A DNA stretch of 64,000 bases from Oegoconia quadripuncta (lineage: Eukaryota > Arthropoda > Insecta > Lepidoptera > Autostichidae), in NCBI GenBank assembly GCA_949316235.1, contig OX438748.1, positions 30,064,836 to 30,128,835 of the forward strand, given 5' to 3'. Shown in pieces: positions 21,172 to 33,839 of this stretch (position 1 is the first letter of the stretch; every line of letters begins with the position of its first letter). The notes under the pieces were generated by a model, which was not told the origin of the DNA, made no database searches, and saw only the letters and a list, made by a program, of their open reading frames with translations. The translations under genes and the position numbers were made by a program.

Positions 21172-24100
21172 TTGTTTAGGGATTCGTGCTCCATTTTTTT
21201 GGTATGTCTCTATTTTGCAGATAAAAATATGCTTTTCCTAAAATTTCGTGAACGTGCAAGGATTGTCCCAGAGAATTATTACATAGAACTAAAAATAAGT
21301 AGTTTACTAAACAAACACGTTTTGCTTCTCCATAATTAACCCGGCAATGTACATGGATCTCCAACCAACCCTTTCCGGCTATGCAGGAGGGATCAAGCGA
21401 GTTAGATGCGGGCGACCCTTTGGGCCACCTATTTGTTTCACGCCCGCAGCGGGTTGTAAATACCTTGTTTATTCACTCCTGACTTACACTTTTTAGTCTC
21501 GTATGATAATAAATTACCTACCTACCTATTGTCCTTAAAAGTAATCATGAATGGAGCGGTTTTGTACAAATACAAGTTTGCTATCCAATGCCATGTCAGA
21601 CCAACCAACTAGAAATTTGGTAAATTATAAAATCTAGGTTTGTGATTTCTTTCTATTCGTATTGCAGGTTTTTGTATGTATCAGATTGTGATAGTCTACA
21701 GTGCAGCTTACATTATGTAAATCTTGATATCCTTGTATCCATTCGTCAAATAATATGAAAACTATAAGATTTCTCCTTGAGGTTCCCTGTCACTGCGAAA
21801 TGAAGAATTGCGTACAAGACACTACGTTAAAGAATTGGTACGGCGGAACATTCGTGAAGTAATCGGAAGCACACGTGGTTTAGTCGCATTTGGTATTCGT
21901 TTTCAATGTGAAAGAAAAGTGAAGCAATGTCAGTTTTAGATATGTGACAACTGTGGAATTAAAGAGTAGAATAATGATCCTGTGATCTTGCGCCTATTCT
22001 TTTCCCACAGATGATTTCCCTTTCCCAAGCGGTGGTAGCTTGGATATACTGACTGCCGGAAAATCCTTAAGCCCTATTTCTATTTCCAATAAATTTAAAT
22101 TGACATTAAACAAATGATATCATGTATCTTACATTGAAATAAATGCTTGAAGTTTGAAGTTTGTGGCATTTTCATACGAGTGGTGCTTCAGTGAGCATGT
22201 GAAATTGTCGGTCCTGGTGAAACGAAGTCAAGGACCTACCTGGGTGACTTAAAAACTGGCCGGACGGTGGCTACCATACCATTCCATCAGACCGCATTAG
22301 GCCCACCCACGTGGTGGTTTATGGCCCATAGCCTCTCCGAATAACAGCGGGCCTTGCCCAAACTTGATAATGAATCGGTGTCCACGTGAAACTAAAGTAG
22401 GGTTTATTCCTGATACGAAAATGTTTCGCTTTCAGACATTGTAATAGGTACATTATATTTGTATCCCTCATTAAAAGCTCTCATTAAAACTTAATCCTCA
22501 ATATTTCGAAATCCCACGCGTCAGCAAGAATTGCCATAACAATAAACAAAAGTCTTACGACTGCGTATAAACTTGGGCACTCCGTGCGGATTATTCCACT
22601 TTTCACATGAGTGAGCAGGTTTACAGAAGTAGGTACTGGAGAGAATCCTTTTAGCAAGGGCGTAACCAGTAGTGGGAACTAGTGGTTCATTTTTCAAACA
22701 TCACTTCAACAGCCTCTGGATTTACGCAATATCCTCTTTCCATCCATTGGAGATGTTACAAAATTTTTAGTAGTTGCACATCAATGAGGCTGCTGCTTAC
22801 TAATTATACTTAATACTTTTGTACCTATTTATTTTCTTTTGTACAACAAAGTGTTTACAAATAAACAAATGAAATTCACCAAACACCGCTGTCACTTATT
22901 GTCTGAATGGTTACGAAATCCATCGCAGGTCCAAAGGAACAAATGTAGGGCTCTGTTAAATTTGACCAATAGTTAGGGGTTCAACTCTCAAATTCAACCA
23001 ATGGCAAAGAAGATGGCAATGAAGTCCTTTCCCTAGTTCCTAGTGTTAGTTTAGTGACTGGTCTCTTCCTTAGGTGTCGTAAGCTGACTTGAAATCCATC
23101 ATAGCATAGTTAATAGAAAATACCACGTATTATGTCCAGCTGCAGCGTCGTCGTGCAGAACTCCACAAAAATCAGCGAGTGTGGGAAAATTCACGATAAC
23201 GAAACGTTTCGAAATATAAACGATTGTATTGTATTTCGTTTTGTCGATCGTATTTAAACGACTTTTATTTCATTTGACGCCTTTTTACCCAATTGCACTG
23301 GAAGGCAGTGCATTACATAAAGTTATAAAGAAAATGTTGTTACTTTGTCCAGACAGATTATAATAGAATCAATCCTCTCTTCCCACGGGTGCCGTAATAG
23401 GCCACTGTGGTACCATGCCCAAAGGAACATTGACCAGCGTCAATTGATATGGACCTTCCAAAAATTTGTGGTCGCCTGCTCAGTGTGGCGATTGAGCGAA
23501 ATTCTCCCAAAGAATACGATGCAAATCATGATATGGGAGTGATGTAGCTGTTGATATCTGATAACGCAAATAACAATGAAAACTTATCGCATGAATGGAA
23601 ATATAGCAGAATAATTCAACCATAACCCATTGCCTGCTCCGTCCCTGTCTTCAGGCGAATAAAACTCCTTCATTCGACGACGTTAATAAAACAAAGCCCA
23701 AGGAATTTTGTTACAATCTTAGCGTGGAGTTAATTAATCAAAATATCTTGCAGTGCAGTGATTCGGTGGAAGTAAGTCTTCAGTATTACAGAGTAGAAAG
23801 TCGTGGTTCTAAGTCTGAGAGTGGATGAGCAAAATAACTATTTTTATCTTTACGATTTTTATATATAATAAACGCCGGCAATCTCGTGGTGTAGGGTTGT
23901 TCGAGCAATTGCGATATTATGTCAAGCGAGTATAGAATCAAAATTACACTAGGATTTAATAAAACGAGGTAATGGTCTGCCACTGGTAGAATACAGGTCC
24001 GATTACCTTAAACTCTGTGAGTAGGCAATTGCAGATCACTTCATGATCATGAAACCTGAGATGCTTACCGATAAACATTTGCATGGCCCTCATGCAATCC

Positions 24101-24630
24101 AACTTAGCCTTCCAGTGCAATTCGTGAGATTCAGCCGGAGTAGTCTACAATCCCTCCTGTTCAAATTCCATCACCAACTTCTTAATAAGTAACGACTAAT
24201 CGCACTCTTCCAAACATAAGTGATTATAGGTATCAATGTCGCTGACGCGAGTTGATGTGCTAAGTTGCGGTCCTTTACGGCTGATAGAATGATCATTGTT
24301 ACTGTGCAGACCTAATATTACTAAAACGTCACCGCGCCGTTTTGTCGATACCAGCGCCACCTGGTCCACTTCTTGCAGCAAAGCGCGTAGATAGTCATGA
24401 CGGTCCAAATTATAAATTCCGTCTCTAATTTATCACTATCTACTACATAGTTATATAAGAATTTAAGAAGGAGAGGCGTTACCTGTGGATTCCGTAATGA
24501 ATACAGCAATATCCACCTAATTAAAATAATTAATAAACCCGACTTTATAAAAAGCCAACAAAAAACGGAAAGGTCTATGTGATTTAGAAGCTCTCCACAA
24601 GTCTGATGCTAGTATGTCTCACTTGTAACA
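21172..24630. other. Intergenic DNA, no supported gene
   Basis: Several short frames occur but none shows a domain, splice context or conservation. The stretch at 22090-22165 (gatatcatgtatcttac ... gcttgaagtttgaagtttg) recurs at 54880-54945. About 22190-22400 looks repeat-derived but is unassigned. Confidence 0.4.
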
Positions 24631-24832
24631 TAATAAATAAATAAATATTTTAATACATACACGCAGTGCCATCTAGTTCCACACTAAGCAACTGGGCTTG
24701 TAAATATAGTTAATTATTACACAAAGACATTTTTTTTGTAAATAAATACATATGAAAACATCATAACTCGGATACACATGTCCGTATTCATCATACAAAC
24801 ATATGCCCCTAGCGAGATTCGAATCTGCAAAC
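24631..24832 (-). mobile_element. SINE-B copy 2
   Basis: The copy runs from the aataaataaat end through gcgccatctag-like text (here cagtgccatctag) to cccctagcgagattcgaat, and the first part of the head is degraded. Confidence 0.65.
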
Positions 24833-24904
24833 TTTTAATATACCAGTCAGTTTCATACATCAAACAGGTCGTGAAATATACGTTTAACCTATAATAATTT
24901 TCAG

Positions 24905-24982
24905 AGAACCCTTTCTGATACAAATATTTTGGTACACCAATATATATTGGTGTACCAAAATGTTTGTATCAGAAAGGGTTCT
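24905..24982. repeat. 78-bp near-perfect palindrome
   Basis: agaaccctttctgatacaaa at the left is inverted at the right end, and the two 39-bp arms meet with no loop at ccaatatatattgg. Only one position fails to pair (caaata versus caaaca). It could be a very short foldback transposon or a hairpin-templated insertion. Confidence 0.8.
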
Positions 24983-25879
24983 ATTTTTAACACGCTTTTA
25001 TTAGCTTCAATTGTACCTTACAATGTAATCAAATCTTGAAAGTTAATTTAAACTTACTTCTTATTGTCGTATCGATATGAAACTTTGTATGTTTATGTAA
25101 TTCTGATGGCAGTACTATAATTTGGTATATCGGAGCTGATTTGATGATGGAGCCAGGATGTGGATGGTGTAACTCTTCAGAGGCTACTAGTAGACCCCTC
25201 GAGTTTGGGCTCATATGATTCGTTTTGACAAGTCCAATATATTACACTTGGCGTCGACGATCTGATGATGGAGTCAGGTGATAGATGGTGGAAATGCAGC
25301 GTGTTTTTTTAGTATTATAAACTACATATTATTAGGATTTCGTAGCTCAAAAGGTAAAAATGGTATCCGGGTATCCTTATAGCATATATCCCTAACAAGA
25401 TCTTTTCTGTTTAGAACAGCTAGAGAAATCAGGCTGAAATTAATATAAAGTGACTTTAATTCATTCTTTATGTATAGTTACATACTTATGGATAGTAGAA
25501 ATGTAGCGTGTTTTTTTAATTTTATAAACTACATATTATTTTCATTTTCACAAGCTTTTTCTGTTACGGGCACTATCCCATGACATTTGCACTGTCATGA
25601 TGAATCTTACGTTACCTCGTTAATTACAATCCATCCAGCTGTTTGGATGCTACGAGGGATTAAAGAATCCCCGAAGCAGTAAAATTATCTATGCCTGCTT
25701 CACCGATATTGCAAACAAAATTCATTACTAAGGTCGTCAATCCGATGCTTCTGGCTATTGATCATTTGAGACATCGATCTGGCAAAGTGGAGAGCTCGCG
25801 ATCCATAGGTCTTATGGACAATAGAATTAACGTCTTCGAGCACTTAATGTTTGATCAAACGTTTTTAGATTTCAAGTAG
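24983..25879. repeat. Intergenic DNA with dispersed repeat E
   Basis: About 25090-25300 (gcagtactataatttggtat, gagtttgggctcatatgatt, gacgatctgatgatgga) recurs at 27925-28200. The remainder has no supported gene. Confidence 0.45.
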
Positions 25880-26130
25880 GGAAAGATTGAAAAAGGTATG
25901 CTGAGATGGTTTGGACATATGGAGAGGATGAATGAAAGAAGACTAACGAACGAGAACGATGCGAATGTGGATGATAGTGTTGGTAAGGGAAGAACACGGC
26001 GAAAACGTATCATGATTAAATAAGAGTACTCTAAACCGACGAGCATGTATGAACAACCTTATGAGATTGGATGAAGCAAAAGAGGTGTGTCAGGATCCTA
26101 GCAAGTGGAAGTCTATGGTCTCCTAGCCTT
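25880..26130 (+). mobile_element. LINE RT C-terminal fragment
   Basis: The + strand reads EKGMLRWFGHMERMNERRLT, then a G(K)GRTRRKR block, and after frame changes MNNLMRLDEAKEVCQDPSKW. This is the conserved tail of RTE-like reverse transcriptase ORFs. Broken by frameshifts. Confidence 0.55.
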
Positions 26131-27393
26131 ACGGGACCTAAGCCTATTCTTACGGGAAACAGGCGTGACTTACGAATGTAAGTAAGGAACTCATCCTAGA
26201 TACATACAATGATACGCGCGAAAAACATCTGTAAGACATTTACATGGTGTACATGCGATAAGTATTGGTGTTACAGGAATTTATTAAATCCTAAACGAGG
26301 GAATAGGTTCTTAGCCGGGTTTGATGAAAATTGGTTAAGCTGTTTCGAAGATACATGTAAATGCGATAGATACATCGATAATGTCACGACCTTTATACCA
26401 AATGGGGTGGTGTAAGATATCCCAAATATTATCGTTTGGGTGCTACAAATATTACAAGTTTAACGCTTGAAACAACTACGGTTCGCCTTCGAAATATACA
26501 GAAATTGTGAGTCCAACGCAGTTGAAATGTACAAGTCAATAAAAGTTATTTGGTGTAATGAAGTCCCATTGTCGCCTTTCATGAAACCCATGGGTGAGAA
26601 ACCACATAGCACTGCCAATAAATCAATAAACGTTGACTTCTCAATTCTAGCAATGGATGAAACCATTGTAGAATTATCGAAAAAATTCTAACAGGACTGG
26701 GTTGGTCCTAAGGACACGTTAACTAGTGACCATCACTGCCCTTAACACCTAAGCCCTAAACTAGTGCGGAGCACCGCTTTACCTTTGTGCCAAAACATTA
26801 TTGGGAGGTATGAGTACAAATTCAAAGAACGAAACAATATCGCGCTTTAAAGACGTACGGTGCTATCTAGTTGTGAGTTGGGAACTACATTCCTATTTCA
26901 AACGATGTGCATTTTATTCCTTGTTTTAAATGCTAGTTAACTATATACAGATGATTCATTCTGCTTACCTTTTTAAAATAAATATATTTCAATGTGAATT
27001 GATCATAATAATTCCTAGTACCTAATAATATTGTAAATTTAAAATTAAGGTATAGAAAAATAGGTGAGATATTTAGAGGTCAAACAAGAGGGTCATGAGT
27101 TATGGGTTTATCAATCAATCAAATACGCTTTATTGTTTAAATAAGGAAGGTACATTTAAATATCTTATAGAAACTACATTATTAGGCGGCCGTATCTGTA
27201 ACAGCGATCTCTTCCAGGTAAACCTATCATCACTGAATTCAATACGAGTAATTAAGTGGGTTAGCACAAATAATTTCCTAATTGTTAAGTACATCTGAAA
27301 GTTCTGCAAATTGAATTTTTTGGTTTTGGAATTGGTATAAACCTATTGATAAATTGGTATAAATAATTATGTATTCATATTATATTTACGTAG
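26131..27393. other. Intergenic DNA, no supported gene
   Basis: About 26370-26450 is a fragment of repeat D, and 27110-27230 resembles the gatctcttcca LINE 3' fragments. A 74-residue open frame at 26467-26691 has no recognisable domain. Confidence 0.4.
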
Positions 27394-27562
27394 ATAAATA
27401 AATAAATAGATAAATATACACAGCGCCATCTAGTTCCACAGTAAGCAACTATATGCTTGTGTTATGGATAACCAGATGTTTGATATACTACATAAATACA
27501 TTTTTTATTTGTAAATAAATACTTATTATAAATGAAAACATCCGTAACTCGGGTACACATGA
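27394..27562 (-). mobile_element. SINE-B copy 3, head lost
   Basis: The body (cacagcgccatctagttcc ... ccgtaactcgggtacacatg) is present. The tRNA-like head is replaced by the TAGAA microsatellite and family C element that follow. Confidence 0.65.
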
Positions 27563-27575
27563 TAATTATTGCACT

Positions 27576-27655
27576 TAGAATAGAATAGAATAGAATAGAA
27601 TAGAATAGAATAGAATAGAATAGAATAGAATAGAATAGAATAGAATAGAATAGAA
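27576..27655. repeat. TAGAA microsatellite, 16 units
   Basis: A perfect 5-bp tandem array of 80 bp. It lies at the 3' tail of the family C element that follows on the minus strand, so it is likely an expanded retroelement tail. Confidence 0.9.
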
Positions 27656-27860
27656 AGCGTTTATTTGACACACTGGACGACACATTAGTTATACAAAAAC
27701 GGAGAGAAAAAAAAAATAACAATAACATACTTAATATACAGCTAAAAATGATAAGATCGATTAGAAATCGTTGTCGTAAAGTGGTGCCAAAAAGGTCTCC
27801 ACTCAGCATGAGTTGCAGTTGTATTAATAACTACAACGCTGATTTTCTGTGGAGCCTCAC
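27656..27860 (-). mobile_element. LINE 3'-end fragment (family C)
   Basis: On the minus strand it runs from near gaaaatcagcg to aataaacgctttc, then the (TTCTA)n tail. It compares with 17771-17966 and 59143-59385. Confidence 0.5.
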
Positions 27861-27924
27861 TTAGTTATTTGTCTTTTACCCTATTTCTAATGATCGTATC
27901 GAAATAAAATTTGGAATGTATGTG

Positions 27925-28200
27925 TGGTTTGGATGACAATACTATAATTTGGTATCTTGGAGCTGATTTGATGGTGGTGGATGATGAAACTCTTCAGTAG
28001 TTATTAATAAAACCCTCGAGTTTGGGCTCATATGATTCGTTTTGATGAGTTCAATATATTGCACTTGGTGTCGAGGGTCTGATGATAAAGTCGGAAGGTG
28101 TGGTGGAAGTCTTGAGTGACTGTAAATTGAGCTCATGTGATTAGTTTTGACGAGTCCAACATATTGGTGTCGACGGTCTGATGATGGAGCCAGGGGGTGG
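27925..28200. repeat. Dispersed repeat E with an internal tandem unit
   Basis: It is related to 25090-25300. The text tcatatgattcgttttgat ... ggtgtcgagggtctgatgat occurs at about 28029-28085 and again, varied, at about 28133-28190, so two ~105-bp units lie in tandem. Confidence 0.5.
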
Positions 28201-28897
28201 ATTAATATTATTATTATTATTTTAAATTCTTCTTTATCTCTTTTTCTTCCGAAAAAGGTAAATACCGCTCCGCACGGGCCTTAGCCAAGTGTTGAGGGGT
28301 TATTGGTCATGGCAGTGATAACGGATGCAGTTAATTAGTTATGTATTATTATTATATTACTTTAAATTCTTATTGTTATTATTATTAGAATCTCTCAAGA
28401 GCGTTTATCTCTCTCTGTAGTTATACAAAATTTCAAGTCCAAATTTTTCGAAGTGAATAATTTCTTTCTTTAGTTATGTCACATTCAGTCTAACCTATGC
28501 AGTGTTATTAAAAAGTCGCCTGTCTGTCGGACCCCTAAGATGAGATGGTAGTTTTGCTCGTTTAATTCTTACAAATCGTGGGGCAGACAGACGGTGTGTC
28601 CGCATTGCAGTGGACTAAAGAGGGATTTATCGCGATACTCTCCATGGACACTTTGCGACATGTTTCCGGGTAGGAGACTTTATTGATAACATAGTAACGT
28701 ATCGCAGAACGATACAGGATGTATGGATAAGTTTCATTAAAGAAATATTAAAACAACTTTATACTGACATCAAAACTACACGTCTGATTGTAGAACAGCA
28801 TTATCTTGGATAAATAAATGTGATATTGTTCAAATTGGTATTTTTTGGGTTTTATAACTTTTATTCGACAGTGAACATTTTTTTCATAAAAAGCAAA
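28201..28897. other. Intergenic DNA, no supported gene
   Basis: It contains ATT-rich runs and an unassigned stretch; no gene or repeat boundary is supported. Confidence 0.35.
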
Positions 28898-28996
28898 TAT
28901 TGGGTCTTTACCCATGAAATTGGAGATTTTTTTCTTCGTTAATCATAGGTACCAACTCCTACGATTCTATTGCTATTTCCAATTTTTATTTTTTTT

Positions 28997-30012
28997 ATTT
29001 TTATGCACACCAGGTTCATACTTGACCTCAATCACGCCTGATGTTAAGTGAAGATGAGGTCGAAGGTGGAAGCGTACTGACCCGGAAACTTATCTCTTAC
29101 ACTATCTTACTGGCTGGCTGACTAGCTATCTTATCTCTGACAACCGGAACACATCAATTGTTGCATTAGTTTGCGATGTCCCCTCTGCGCTAAAAATTAA
29201 TCTTTGGAGCACGTACGCACTTTTCGACGAAAGGGCATTGAAGGCTCTCTCCGCTTCCCCTTGCTTCAGGTATGGCCATATTCAAGACCATATAAGGTAA
29301 GGAACGATTTTGAACGCTGCACCCTTAATCCCGCTCAGTCCCCGTTAAATAGACCGCGTCTGGCGCGAGCGCATGGAAGGAACGCACCGGACATGGAAGG
29401 AAAGGACGGAACATGGAACCAGCCGGGCACCGAGACAGACCGGACGCACATTTGGTCACCGCAGCTTGCTCGCCACATCGATACCGAGGCTTCCTAAATT
29501 GGATGAGGCCGGCCTTCGAGAGGGTCTGAGCTGCACCAGGTGCAACCACGGGACGACGATACTCCAGTGAGCGGCTAAACCTAGTATACGCGTGTACCTA
29601 GGTCTCCGCGATAGACAATAGGGCGTGGCGTGTTCGAACTCAGTCTACCTCGTGAAAGTGCAAACCCCAGCTAGGCGGATATGTATTAGAAATACATAAA
29701 CGATTATATCGACCTCGTGAAAATGCAAACCCAAGCTAAGCGGACCTGTATTAGAAATACATAAACGATATATCTAGTGCGTGCGTGCGTACGAAAGTGC
29801 TAGACCTAAGCTAGGCGACCTGTATTAGAAATAGAAGAACAATAAACGTCTTACAAAATATCGTGGTACTTATTCGCCTTCACCCCATAGGACGCCGAAC
29901 CCACCCCTGTGCTCTAGTACCTAAGCCTAAGCCCTAAGTTAGGAGGCACTAGAAAACCTAGTTACACAATGCTATTAACATTGCTGCTTGGCGGCAGATT
30001 TAGATAAGATTT
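28997..30012 (-). mobile_element. SINE-A copy 5, split by a solo LTR
   Basis: The tail and body run 28997-29158 and resume at 29967-30012 (caatgctattaacattgctg to gataagat). The two parts join exactly as in intact copies. It is 5'-truncated like copy 4. Confidence 0.75.
29159..29966. mobile_element. Solo LTR (808 bp)
   Basis: The insert begins TGTTGCATTAG and ends CCTAGTTACA, the TG...CA ends of retroviral-type LTRs, and is flanked by a CAAT duplication at 29155-29158 and 29967-29970. There is no internal gag or pol region, so it is a solo LTR left by recombination between two LTRs. It contains an AATAAA at about 29841 and three imperfect ~60-bp repeats (29649, 29713 and 29792). The superfamily is unknown; a 4-bp duplication is compatible with gypsy-type integrases. 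Confidence 0.75.
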
Positions 30013-30130
30013 GGAAAATGGAATATACTTTCAAGGTTTTACATGAAATATTTTTTAATGTCTGGGCTATATCACATCTAAATCACATAATAAAGAAACT
30101 TGAACACAGCTCTTTTCATATGCTTCCCGT

Positions 30131-30654
30131 ACAAAGATCTCTTTCGCACTAGCGTTCGTCGAGTATTCTGTCATTATCGTTTATCGCACAAGCAATGTGT
30201 CGACCAACAGAGTATCGTAACTACGATTTTTCGATCCACAGTTCTTCGCAATTTTGTATTTCAATGTCAACGTCATAACTCTACCGACCGTGGACGGACG
30301 GGGCTTTGATGTTTTTGACTGTGCCCACAAAATACGACCCTCAGAAAACTTTCCTATAATAGGGTCCATCGCGAAATGCTTTATAAAGAGGTTGGTTTAC
30401 AACAAACTTTAATATTAATCTGTATTAGTTAGTTGAAACGATTTCTTAATGAAAATCCTGTTTATAGTCTGAATGAGCTTTGACATGTGTAAATCGTGTT
30501 ATTGAATTTTTATATATAAGTCATAAGACTAATATAATACACTAGAAACAACAAATTTATAAAACACAATTAAAAATACCTATATCTTATAGAGAAAATA
30601 CGCCGTCCAATTCGCTTGTAAATCAGGGACGGTTATCTATGGATTTAGTTAATA
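30131..30654. other. Intergenic DNA, no supported gene
   Basis: No feature can be supported beyond AT-rich sequence. Confidence 0.35.
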
Positions 30655-30895
30655 ATAATAATAATATAATAAATATTTCGCACACTTACACCAATCATCT
30701 AGTCTCAAACTAAGCAAAGCTTGTGCTATAGATACTAGATAACGGATAAACATAAATAAATATTATATAAACATCCATGACTCGGGAATAAATGTTCGTA
30801 TTCATCACACAAACATTTACCCCTCGCGGGATTCGAACCTGCAACCGTTGGTTTCGCTGACAGGGTCATTATCCACGACACCAATCGGTCGTCAA
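30655..30895 (-). mobile_element. SINE-B variant copy
   Basis: The head (cgaccgattggtgtcgtgga, gcaggttcgaatcccgcgag) and the body piece ctagtatctatagcacaagc differ from the common SINE-B but share aataaatgtttgtgtgatg-like and catggatgtttat text. It is a related subfamily, also present as a fragment at about 11030-11130. Confidence 0.55.
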
Positions 30896-31078
30896 ATTAA
30901 AAATTTTATACTTTAAAAATAATCTACGTAATAACAACACTTACGGTGATCATCATGAACGAGTATAAATGCTGGAACATTTTCCGTCTGGCAGGATCCC
31001 TAGAGACATATATCGTGTAGTATATTCACGTACGAGAGATGGGTGGGCTGAGCAAATATTTGAGACATTAAAATATTA
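30896..31078. other. Intergenic gap
   Basis: No supported feature. Confidence 0.3.
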
Positions 31079-31411
31079 ACCGCCTCAGTGTCTCAATGTA
31101 AACAACATTGGGTTTACGATTCAGAGGCCGCGGGTTCGAGCCCCAGCGGGGTACATGTTTAAGTATTCGGTTTGGTTGGTGGTAGGGCATTTTAAATGTC
31201 CGCCTGGCTAGCTACCACCGTCTTATCTTAATCTGTCGCCAAGCAGTAATATTAATATAGCATTGTTGTGTTCCGGTTGTCAGAGATAAGATAGCCAGTC
31301 CCCCAAATGTGTTGGGGTTTCCGGGTCAGTACGCTTCCACCTTCGACCTCATCTTCACTTAACATCAGGTGTGATTAAGGTCAAATACCATCCCGTTATA
31401 CATAAAAAAAA
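31079..31411 (+). mobile_element. SINE-A copy 6, full length
   Basis: Head (accgcctcagtgtctcaatg, cgggttcgagccccag), body, tail and A tract (cataaaaaaaa) are all present. It is one of the most complete copies. Confidence 0.8.
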
Positions 31412-31499
31412 TTTGTGAAGCTAACATTTTGCTAAAATCATAAATATTGACACAGTAACCGTGTAATATAATAATGGTATCTCAATTGTAGTCATCAGG

Positions 31500-31795
31500 G
31501 TTATAGTCCCCATAGTTGGGCACAGCCTTCTGTCCTTGGGAGACTGTATGGGCTATAACCCACCATGCGACCCCAGTGCGTATTGGTCGATTTGTGTATA
31601 ACGAGTTGCCACCTACCATTTGGTGTTTTTTTAAGCCGCCTCTTTAGGCCACCGCCTTGGCTTAACGTCCTATGCATGGAAAGACTCGTATTAAAATGCC
31701 CTGTTCGTTGCCCATCCAAGGACTGACGACGCCAAACATTCAATAATTTTGCTATTCGAAAACTTATAGCAACCACGACTGCCTCACGAGTGCTT
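31500..31795 (-). repeat. Dispersed repeat F
   Basis: The block from ttgggcacagccttctgtcc to gccaaacattcaataatttt recurs at about 47180-47350 and 47490-47560. The minus strand is open for 91 codons, but the relative at 47180 is not, and no domain is visible. Confidence 0.45.
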
Positions 31796-32760
31796 TTTCA
31801 CGATTCTGTCTATTTATTTATTTACATAGAATCAAATCAAATATATTTATGAATTCTTATGGTACATTAAAACATAACATCTACATTATTAATACTTAAT
31901 TGCAACTGTAACACTAGTGCCTGCGAACTAGGAAAATCCTTTGTTTCAGGCGTAAATTCAGAAAATCAACAGCATTATTACAATTATTATATTAAAGTAA
32001 ACTAATGTCAATTAGTGATTCTTAATAATATGTTACTGACAATTCTTACACTAAAACTCTAATCGTATTGACAATTGGCAGTCTCGCAAAGTCATTTGGC
32101 TACTTTCAGATAAGATGCGTTTTCAGGGCTATACTGAATCGATCATATTTAAAATAGTCGAGTAGTAGAGTAGTAATCGAACCTGCACCCTTATTGTCTA
32201 CAATCGGATGGACTGCAAACGCCAAATTCGACCAAATTCCTTGGTCTTGTACTAGGCCTACGACTAGTCTGACACTAATCCGCCAATCCACACTGGGCCC
32301 GCATTGTGAATGTGACCCATACCCTGTCCCAATAATTGGACGCTGTGCCCCAACAGTGAGGACGTGTTAGGATGTTGATGTAATTGATTGGCTGGTTGGA
32401 AGCCTGAAATAACTGACACGCTTTTGCATATCCCTTGCGGAAGCGATCAGCTGATGCATAAACGCAATAACCACATGTGTAAAAACACATTCTACATCAA
32501 GATGATATAATGATTGTTCACTACCAGGAAAATGCTGCAATTCCGATCTGAAAATCCTCAGCAGTAGTTAGTAGACTATCACAATAGTTTGGTATCCTGC
32601 AGCCTTATTCATTATAGTAGGCACCAGTAAAGCGGCAATTTAGATATATGACAAGGACGGACAGGGCATTGGTATTGCTATCGCTATACCGTCGCGTTAG
32701 GCGTGTATATAATTTGGAGGACCTATACCGTTGCGCTGATGTTTGTTGTCGCTTGCTACA
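31796..32760. other. Intergenic DNA, no supported gene
   Basis: No exon or repeat boundary supported. Confidence 0.35.
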
Positions 32761-32762
32761 TA

Positions 32763-33183
32763 TTAGGTCCTTACCTATGAAATTGGCGTTTTGTATGAAG
32801 AATTTCATTAAGACTGTTTTCTCCATACAAACATTTTTGATTTTTTTTGGGAACGGCAAATCCAAATTTAGCTAAACTTTGTGTGTATTATCGGATAATA
32901 TTAAGTTAAGTATAGGCAGCGTAAATTTTTAAAAGTAACCGTTTTATAAAAGTTTCGGCGAATCTAAGAAATTATTATGAGAAGCACAGGAAAAGAGCTC
33001 TGTTCAAAATTTTTATATTATGTGATTTACCCCAGAAATAAAAAAAATATTTCAGGTGAAACCTTGAAATAATATTCCATTTTCCAAATAAAAAACAAAT
33101 TTGGATATAGCTTCGAAAATCGTAGGAATTTGTACATATGATTAACGAAGAAAAAAACTCCAATTTCATAGGTAAAGCCCCAA
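32763..33183. mobile_element. MITE-M copy 3 (421 bp, reverse orientation)
   Basis: TTAGGTCCTTACCTATGAAA begins the left end and the right end reads ...TTTCATAGGTAAAGCCCCAA. It is flanked by TA at 32761-32762 and 33184-33185. The orientation is opposite to copies 1, 2 and 4. Confidence 0.75.
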
Positions 33184-33839
33184 TATTAACTATATTAAGT
33201 AAACCACATGGCCATAAAGCCGAGTGCAACTGCGAAGCAAGCAGGAAAATTTTAAAAGTGAATAAAATATAAATAAAATTTTTAGATAATTTTTAAACGC
33301 CTAGTAGACGTTACTATGGACTGAAGATCTGTCAGTTTCCTCGCTCAGCGTTTGAGCATTTATATACAACGAGAAACGTTGCCAGCGTTCTGTGCACAAT
33401 ACCTCCCAGCAATAACTTATTACATTTAATTTAACTCCTCAATTTCCTGAATTATTTTCTGTTCTTTGTTTTTATGTACCTATATGCTTGTGTAAGAAAG
33501 TTGGCAGTAATAAATACCCATCTTCTTTAAATGTTTATAAAAGTTGCGGGCGAGAAACATAAATCGGTATCCAGTAAGTAAACTCAGGATATTTTCCCAA
33601 ATTCCGCACCAACGACTCGCGTAAAATAAAATTACGTGCTAAATAAAAAAGTGTAACCTAAAAAAAGTTGGCGTCGAAAAGGAACAACAATAAAATAAAT
33701 CGTTGGAGCGAATAACTGCTATTATTACCTGGGGGTTCCCTGTTCACAGTATAGGGAAGTTAGGTGAAGGCATGCGCTGACAGACTGGCTAGGAAGGGCT
33801 CGGAACAACCTTCGATTGGACCGGAGCCATTTATGGGAC
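33184..33839. other. Intergenic DNA, no supported gene
   Basis: No supported feature. Confidence 0.35.

Larger units (their letters stand above)
28900..30130. mobile_element. MITE-M copy 2, right end lost, hosting a nested SINE and solo LTR
   Basis: The left end after TA (28898-28899) reads TTGGGTCTTTACCCATGAAA. The element proceeds to about 28996, is interrupted by SINE-A (28997-30012), resumes at ttggaaaatggaatat and diverges from its relatives at about 30130. So the right terminal repeat is missing. Confidence 0.7.

Noticed and set aside
31501..31776. 91-codon minus-strand gene
   Set aside because: The same sequence is a dispersed repeat, with a copy at 47180 that is not open.
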